Shown piece by piece: positions 56,076 through 64,000 of a DNA stretch of 64,000 nucleotides. This DNA comes from Posidonia oceanica (lineage: Eukaryota; Streptophyta; Magnoliopsida; Alismatales; Posidoniaceae): positions 125,011,001-125,075,000 of the forward strand of contig JAZBRS010000076.1 in assembly GCA_037176725.1 (NCBI GenBank), given 5' to 3'. The notes under the pieces were generated by a model. That model was not told the origin of the DNA. It did no database searches and saw only the letters and a program-made list of their open reading frames with translations. Within the stretch, counting starts at the first letter, position 1, and every line of letters begins with the position of its first letter. Made by a program: the position numbers and the translations under genes.

Positions 56076-59000
56076 ACAATCTCCATCGGTAACACCCTCA
56101 GACACACTCCTTGCTAGGATGGGTGAACTAGAGAGAGCACTATGATCATCGTAGGGTAGAGACTGTCGGCCCTACCAGTTCCGAGACCTCTGTTATTTCC
56201 CAGAGATTGTACTCCCTCTGAATTTCCATGTCCCAGAATTCAAGAAATATAATGGTAAGGGCTGCCCAATCTCTCATCTCCAGGTGTACTGTGAAGACCT
56301 CGCTCAACTTCAGGCTGATGTCAAGCTCTTGATCCAACTATTCCAGAAGAGTTTGACTGGTCCCGTGCTCAAGTGGTTCACTTCCCTTGACATGGCCACA
56401 ATCCGGACTTGGGACGACCTCAGTCAGGCGTTCTTGGAGCAGTACTCATTCAACCTCGACTTAATCCCAAAGCACGAGGATCTTGTTGCCACCAAACAGA
56501 GACCCTATGAGCTATTCGGGGAGTACGTCGGCCGATGGCACACCCTCGCCTCACAAGTCCGAGATAGGCCCTCTGATGAGGTGTCTATCGAGATTACCAT
56601 TCGAGGTGCGCAGCTAGACATAGGGAGCTTGTTGAGCATCCAGCGTATCACCACCTTTTGATCTTTGATTTGGGCGAGTGCCTGCATGGAAGGCTCCCTC
56701 CGTAGCAGTAGCTTTCCCACACTCTCTGCATTTGCCAAACACAACAGCGGCAACAACAACCCTAGGAGGAGAGATCCTCCGTATCCTGCTGTTGTATACG
56801 TTCAATCCTCTGTCACACCAATCAATAAGGTGGCTCAGCCTAGTCCGAGTCAGATGGTATATGCTCCAACACCTAGGACACACACACCACAAATCACTCC
56901 CACTGCCCAACCGATGTATCCTGCCCCACTGGTCCGGTAAGGATGCCAGGGGCAAAGATGGCCTCAGCGCACTCCGTGCAACTATACTCCAATGGTTGAG
57001 CCTTTGAGTGTCGTCTTTCCCAAGGTCTCATCACTCCTGAGGCTTCCTGAGGTTCGCCCACCGCCGAGTCCCCTTCCACATTGGTACAACACGAACCTCT
57101 ATTGCAGTTTCCATCAAGTCGCAGGGCACTTGACTGACAGCTGTTTTACATTGCGGAATGTGATTCAGGATCTGATTGATCGCAAGGTCATCATTATCGA
57201 CACTCAAGAGGCAGCCTCCACTCCAGTGCCACCACCTGCACCCACACCTATCCCTGCACCACAACACCTCAACATAGTCAACCAACCCTTGCCTCCACAC
57301 TCAAGTTCGAGAGGCGCTGGGCCTCAAGAGTCCATTGTATCTTTCCTTCTGAGCCTACCGCACCAGTAGTGGACCCTTCCTCCTTGATTTACCATATCCC
57401 TAAGCCTTCTCCTGCACGATTGTATCAATCGGCTCTCGTCAGTTCTGAGTCAGCGATTCACATGATACGGCTGACTGTAGAGTCATAGCACACCACTGCA
57501 CCATCTGCCACACCATCCCAAGCTCAGTCTCTTATTTGTTTGTTGGCCCGACCTCAGCTGGGGCCTTCTCCCTCAGTTCATTACCCATCCTAGTTAGTTT
57601 CCTCTCCTACCAACTTACCTACAGCCCCATTGGAGCTAGCAACTCACACCCCACTGGTCATCAACCTGACTGGGGACACCCACCGTGTTCCATATAATTA
57701 TGCTACAGAAATGTGCACAGAAATCACGCAGTCTAGGAGGGTGTACCAACCAGCAGCTTTGACATCCAGACCTAGCCACCCAGAGCCAACTCCTTCACCT
57801 CTCGTGGGACAGCCTACTAGGACCTTCATAGTAGACGGCCCACCTTAGCCCTCCACCTCATCCCCTATTACTCTGAAGAAGGATCAGTCTTCTACCGATA
57901 TCATCGCTCAATTGAAGAAGGTGAAGGCTAATATTTCCATCTGGGATCTTATCCACACATCCTTTGAGCATAGGGAGGCCTTTCTTAGAGTTTTCCAGGC
58001 TGCCCATGTCTCCCCGAACATTGAGCCTGTGGCCCTCGAGACCATGGTGGGCATGATTGCGGTTCCGCAAGTCATCTCTTTTTCAAGTGATGAACTGCCT
58101 CCAGTGGAGATAAACCATAACCAACTCCTTTTCATCATGGTGCAGTACCAGAGCTTTTGTATTCCCCTAGCCTTAATGTCTGCCCCTTGCGTACAGCAAG
58201 CCGATTCGGATTCAAAGCCGAGGACATTACACCAGCTACGAAGGGAATGACCTCCTTTGATAATACTCACCATGATGCACTGGGAATTCTCATCATTCCC
58301 CTCACCATTGGTCCTGTTCTTTTCGATGTAGAGTTTTACATCATTGATCTAGAGCCTTCTTTCAACCTCCTGCTTGGGCACCCTTGGCTCCACAAGCATC
58401 AAGTGCTTCCCTCGACTCTCCATCGCATGATAAAATTCCGTTGGGGTGACGACGTTATCGTTGTCATGGCAGAAAACTTCGACAAGGAGAAAGTTAAGGC
58501 TGTCTCTTCTGTCTCTTTACAAACTGTCTAGTTTTACCCTAAACCTTCTGATGTTCTATATCATGTCAATCGGTTTGAGCCGGTTAAATTTATCCCTGAT
58601 TTCGAACGCGTCAGCCATCCGACCGTTCATAGCAACCCTCTTTTGATGGTCGAGAACTTATGTCACCGTTGGGGTTATGAGATAGGGACACCACTCGGGT
58701 AGTATGGCCAAGGGATCGCCGAGCCCGTCGCAGCAGTGGAGAGGAGAGATAACGAATGACTTGGCTACGATTGGCAGCCTTACAAAGATGGACTCACGCG
58801 CCTAAAGAACCGAAAGCTGATCATTCCGCGGGACCATACCAACTTCATCAGCACAGGTACCCTCGATCCCAACCAGAGTCAGACTTTCGCACAGCCAGCA
58901 CTATACCAGACATCCCCACGACCGACAGAGGAGTGGGTCTGCGTCGCGGACTTCTACTCAGTTGAGGAGCATGTGACAGAGACAGATCAGATCGACAGAG

Positions 59001-62000
59001 AGGTCCAGATAGCTGGACATGTAGCCCTAGGAGTGGCCGGAGCCTACTACCTTGATTTCGCTCCAGATGAGGATGAGGGAGCAATTGTAGAGGCACAAAT
59101 GGACAATCAACTTGGTGATTTGGAACTTTTGTTCCAAGAGCAGCTCACCGTGTTGGCAGAGGATGCCGCAGAGCAGCACGCGCTGAGGAAGGGAAAGGCG
59201 GTGCTCATAGAATGCGAGCCTGATTGTTCCGACCAACAACAAGACCACCCAGCCATCATGGTCTTGGAAGAGTCGGAGGTTGCACCCACTAGGCCTGATG
59301 GGTTGATCACTCCGCAGTCGGGAGGTGGGTCTAGATGGTATGTTCAGCCCAAGCCCCACCTCAAGCATGGTGGGGGTAAAAAAAAAAATGCCGATTTAGG
59401 TTCGAGTAGTGACCCAAGTGGCAGCAGTCAGATCAATCAACAGAAGGACAGCTGCCAAATTCCTACATCACTTATGTATACATCAGAAAATCCAAAAAAT
59501 CAGAAAATTTGGAAAACCCCAGAAACACAGTAGAGGTAGTAGAGGCAGAGCGACTTGGTCAATCAGCAGGTCCGGAGACTACTAGGGCAGAGGTCACGCA
59601 TCGTCAGCATAAGAACACCAGAGTCAGCATGACCATCTTGAAGCATCAAGGGCAGAGCGCCGAACACATCCTCTCCTTCGATGTCACTGATCCGACTTTC
59701 GAGAAGGAGATCCTCTCGGAACTTATTGCATACGAAGAGGAGGATGATCAAGAGGATGATGTAGGCATAGAAGAAGAAGCAATGCCTGAATTCCAGCCCT
59801 ATAACGATAACCTAGAGGGGCCAAACCTCCATGTTGAAGAGGAGACGGAGGTCATCAACAACGGCATAGCTAAAGAGGTCAAGGAGGTCTGCATCAGCAC
59901 CAAGTTTACACCCCAGGCTAGAGCAGAATTCATTGCATTCCTCATGGAATATGCAGATGTATTCGCCTAGAGTTATGATGACATGGTTGGCCTTGATGTT
60001 GAGCTAGTGGTACATACATTTCCACTTAAGCCGGATGCAAAGCCAATTAAGCAGAAACTCAGAAGATGGCATCCGCAATGGCTATTGAAGCTCAAAGAGG
60101 AGATTGTGAAGCAGCACAATGTCAATTTCCTCAAGGTCGTCCTGTACCTAGAGTGGCTTGCAAATGTCGTGCCGGTACCCAAGAAGGATGGTCGGGTCCG
60201 CATGTGCATTGATTACAGGACCTGAACAAGGCGAGTCCCAAGGATGATTTCCCGCTACCACACATTGATGTCCTAGTTGACAATACCATAGGGCACAAGA
60301 TGCTTTCATTCATGGACGGCTTCTCAGGCTACAATCAGATCAGAATGGCAGAGGAAGATATGGAAAAGACATCTTTCATCACCCAATGAGGAGTCTTCTG
60401 CTACCGAGTGATGCCGTTTGGACTCAAGAATGTAAGGGCGACTTATGAGCGAGCCATGACTGCATTATTCCATGACCTCATGCACCAGGAGGTCGAGGTT
60501 TATGTAGACGATATGATCGCCAAGTCCAAAGAGTCCGAGGATCACCTATCCTGCTTGAGAAAGCTCTTTGACCGCTTTAGGCACTACAAGCTTCACCTCA
60601 ACCCCAACAAATGTGTGTTCGGAGTCTCTTCTGGGAAGCTCTTAGGCTACATCATCAGCCAGAGGGGGATTGAGGTGGACCCTAGTAAAGCTCGAGCGAT
60701 CATTGACATGCCTCCCCCTGCAACCGAGAGAGAAGTCAGAGGACTACTAGGACGCTTATAGTATATTAGTCGGTTCATAGCGCAGCTCACTCCTATTTGC
60801 AAGCCGATCTTCAAGCTCCTGCGGAAGAATGCACAGATCAGATGGAATGTTGGGTGCTAGGCTGCATTCGACAAGATCAAGTAGCTCTTGGTCAAACCTC
60901 CTGTTTTGGTGCCTCCCATGCTAGGGAGACCTATGCTTCTCAATCTCTCCACCACTCAGCATTCTATGGGAGCAGTCTTGGGCCAACACGACGAGTCAAG
61001 TCGTAAGGAGTTGGCCATCTACTATCTCAGCAAGAAATTCAATGACTGCGAGGCTAAGTACAGCACCATCGAGAAGGTCTGCCTATCCCTTGTCTGGGCC
61101 ACACAGCGATTGAGGCACTACATGATGGCGTACCCTGTCTTACTTCTGTGCCGGCATGATCCGATGAAATTCCTCTTCCAAAAGCCAGCACTGGTTGGCA
61201 GATGCGTCAAGTGGCAAGTATTGTTGTCCCAGTACGACATCACTTTCATCACATAAAAATCAATGAAGGGGCAGGCAATGGCAAACCACTTGGCCGACTT
61301 ACCTCTACCTGAGTATCAGCCCCTCTAGACACTGTTCCCTGACGAGGACATCTTATTTGCCATGGAGGACTCAGAGCCAGAGGGTCCCGAGGATAAGTAG
61401 CATTGGCATTTGTACTTTGATGGCACTGTCAACAAAAGGGGTAGAGGAATTAGTACAGTTCTCACGTCGCTGCAAGGTCAGTGGATCCCTTTTGCAAGAC
61501 AATTGATCTTTGAGTGCACCAACAATGAAGCTAAATACAAGGCATGCATCCTGGGACTCCAAGTCGCACTTGAGCAAGGCATGCAAAAGCTGCGAGTATT
61601 TAGGGATACGATGCTCGTCATATCTCAGGTCAATGGAGAATGGATGACTAGGGACCCCAAGCTTGTGCCATATCATGAGTACCTTCTGAAGCTCATTGAA
61701 GAGTTCGAGGAGATCCGTTTCACCTTTATGAGTAGAGCCAAGAACGCCTATGCAGATGCGCTGGCAACTTTAGTATCTTGGCTCTCCATATCAGAAGACC
61801 ATGCAGTAGATGTGTCAGTCACACGTGTAGAGCAGCCTGCATACTGCATGAGCATTGAAGAGGCAGACCCCTTAGAACAACTCCCTTGGTACCATGACAT
61901 CAAGATCTTCTTGGAATATGGCAAGCTTCCAACCAGTTCTTCAGTAGCCGACAAGAAGACTTTGGTGCATCTAGCGTCGAAATATGTGCTAGGAGCAGGA

Positions 62001-63127
62001 CACCTTTACACGAGATCCTACAATCAGATGCTCCTTCACTGTGTGGACAAGACAGAAGCTGACACACTGATGCTCTAAGTTCATGCAGGGACATGCGACC
62101 CTCATATGAACGGTGTGTTGCTAGCTAAGAAGATCATGCTTCAGGGCCATTTTTTATCAACCATGGAGGCAGATTGCTGCCAGTTTGTGCGTAGATGCCA
62201 TAATTGCCAAATCCATGGGAACTTCATCCATGCTCCCCATAGCAATTGCATAGCATGTCATCGCCATGGCTTTTCTCTACATGGGGAATTGACGTCATCG
62301 GGGCTATCCATCCTGCAGCCTCCAATGGTTATCGCTATATCTTGGTGGCAATTGACTACTTCACCAAGTGGGTGGAGGCGGCCTCGTACAAGATTGTCAC
62401 AGCCACGGTGACAGAGAAATTCATCAGAAACAACATCATCGCCCGGTACGGAGTCCCGCACGCCATCATCTCTGATAATGGCAAGAACTTCATAGCCTAG
62501 AGGATTGAGGATTATCTCCAGAGCTTCAAGATCAAGTACCATAGATCCTCACCTTATCAGCCACAGATGAATGGCGCAGTCGAGTCGGCCAACAAGAACC
62601 TTGTGAAAATCTTGAAAAAGATGGCCGAGACTCATAAAGACTGACATGACAAGCTTCCATATGCACTTTGGACTTATAGAACGTCAATCCGAACTTCAAC
62701 AAGGGCAACTCCATATTCACTTGTGTATGGTATGGAGGCAGTTCTGCCCATTGAAGTAGAGATCCCATCACTTCGGATCCTACGAGAAGTTGAGCTGGAG
62801 GAGGCAGAATGGATTGAAGATCGCTGCATCCAGCTGAATCTGATCGATGAGCACAAGTTGCAAGCCATGCATCATGCCCAATGCTATTATAGGCGCATGG
62901 CCAGAGCTTATCAAAAGAAGGTCAGACCCAGAAATCTCATGCCCGGAGATCTAGTCTTGCGGGTTATACATCTGCCTAACACCTGTGGCAAATTCAGGCC
63001 CAATTGGTGCGGCCCTTTCATTGTCAAGCAGATCCTCTCCGGTGGTGTGGTGATCCTTGAGGACATGGACCAGGTTGAGCAGTTAGGATCGGTCAACTCT
63101 TGCTACCTCAAGAAGTACCACCAATGA
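56076..63127 (+). pseudogene. Gag-pol of element A, remainder after element D
   Basis: It continues Gag (core 56280-56660; zinc-binding CSFHQVAGHLTDSCF near 57110), a protease lacking the DNGSG stretch through a small deletion near 58170 (LMS then NVCPL), a linker, RT (YVDDMIAKS near 60510), a first RNase H (60930-61240), a second RNase H (61410-61770), integrase (62020-62650) and an end KKYHQ (63127). Gag and pol are in one frame at KGMTSFDN, unlike E. Stops include TAG or TGA at TGG positions (59968, 60387, 62642) and TAG at CAG positions (60759, about 60856, about 60882, 61326, 61398). Confidence 0.9.
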
Positions 63128-64000
63128 CCCGAGGCTGTATCCTTGCCTTGCAGAGTCTTATTCTTTTTTGTTTTATTCCATGCATTCATCATTTCACAAT
63201 CATGCATTTGAGCATTTTCATGCATTTTTAGCTTTGCATGTTTTCTTTTTCTGAAACATATATAATCAACATGCATTTGTAGCAGCATTAGTCAAAAAAG
63301 AAGAAGACAAAAACAACAGAAGGCAAAAAAAAATCATCCTCATTCATGATAATCAATGCCCGGTGATGAAAATCGGAAAAACTAGCCTGCTTGGGAAAGA
63401 GTTTGTTCCTCCTCAGTTGACATTACTTAGATGTCTTAGCTAGTGAGGGAGCCACCATCCAATAAAGAACAGAGCGAAATATCCAAACTCCTCATAGGAC
63501 CTACACCTCCAGAGGGAGAAAAAATGATAGGCCGAGAGTGAGAGTGTGAGCAAAAAAAAAGAAAGAAAAGAAAAAAAAGAGAAAAGAAAAAAATCTCAAA
63601 AGTGCAGATGTAGAACTCAAAAGAGTTTGGCACGGAACTCGATCCATCACCCATAGAGAGTTTGAGCGCCACCACCCACCAAAGAGAGCCACCCTCAGCT
63701 TCGGAGTCCTGGTAGGGTCTATTGAGTCGAGGGGGCGTCCTCCTCCTTGTCAGTAGGCATGAATGCTTTCCAATAATTGAGGGCAAACAAAAAAAAAACC
63801 ACTCTTAATAAATCAACTTGCTCGATCATACCAATCTTGCTTGCTTAGGCATAACCTTGCAAGTTACATTCTAGTTTTTTTTGGCCAGGGGCATGACAGT
63901 TGCTTCCTGGTCAAGGCACATACATTAGAGCAATGACAGAACAAGCATGCTACGACAACATTCTCTCAACAAGTAACCAGCAATGGACAATACCTGCCTT
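63128..64000 (+). other. Post-pol region of element A
   Basis: No gene is seen. The conserved hairpin CCGGT/ATCGG (63360-63376) and core TAGATGTCTTAGCTAGTGAG (63429-63448) are followed by a purine tract (63548-63592). Similarity to E 40920-41090 follows (GTTTGGCACGGAACTCG, GAGGGCAAAC). The extra ORF would start beyond the window. Confidence 0.75.

Larger units (their letters stand above)
14304..64000 (+). mobile_element. Element A: old Tat-lineage Ty3/gypsy retrotransposon, base layer hosting B, C, D and E
   Basis: After removing the insertions C (14779-21502) and D (23040-56075, with E inside), the remaining plus-strand sequence reads as one element: LTR end (14304-14349), PBS (14350-14367), leader, gag, pol and post-pol region, in the same order as E. 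The rest of its 5' LTR lies left of B and outside the window; its 3' LTR is beyond 64000. Its gag ATG is mutated to ACG (22163) and pol has many stops, so A is dead. Confidence 0.85.

Overview
The window is plant nuclear DNA made almost entirely of LTR retrotransposons. I see no host gene, tRNA or rRNA. The evidence is Ty3/gypsy Gag-Pol of the Tat/Ogre type (degenerate first RNase H, second archaeal-type RNase H, then integrase), primer-binding sites matching plant tRNA-Arg and tRNA-Asp, and very long untranslated and tandem-repeat regions. The species cannot be named from this.

Five elements, A to E, are nested. A (plus strand, old, full of stops) is the base layer: a 5' LTR remnant and PBS at 14304-14367, leader 14368-22162, gag-pol in two pieces (22163-23034 and 56076-63127), and 3' region to the window end. 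B (minus strand, old) sits inside A's 5' LTR and fills 1-14303. C (minus, non-autonomous, 14779-21502, 5-bp target duplication CATAC) interrupts A's leader. D (minus, non-autonomous with a gag remnant, about 23040-56075) interrupts A's gag. E (plus, 24421-51036, target duplication CACGT) is inserted in D. E is 26.6 kb with 5.7-5.8 kb LTRs that are nearly identical, so it is the youngest insertion.

E carries gag-protease (31455-34658), protease/RT/RNase H/second RNase H/integrase (34645-40089) and a separate downstream ORF (41452-42654) resembling plant-mobile-domain/DUF7745-like extra ORFs of Tat elements. One extra base splits its protease between two reading frames. B carries a broken relative of the extra ORF, apparently in antisense orientation and with a GT-AG intron that E's sense copy lacks.

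The most striking signal is RNA/DNA structure in the non-coding parts. The same hairpins recur at the same places in unrelated or diverged elements, with paired arms that change together: in the leader (A, B, E), just after pol (A, B, E), and against the polypurine tract (C, D, E). C, D and E also carry dense arrays of small hairpins whose arms differ by compensatory changes. LTRs of B, C and E contain a copy of the start of their own primer-binding site 107-170 bp inside the LTR end. All structure calls were made by eye and need folding and covariation statistics.
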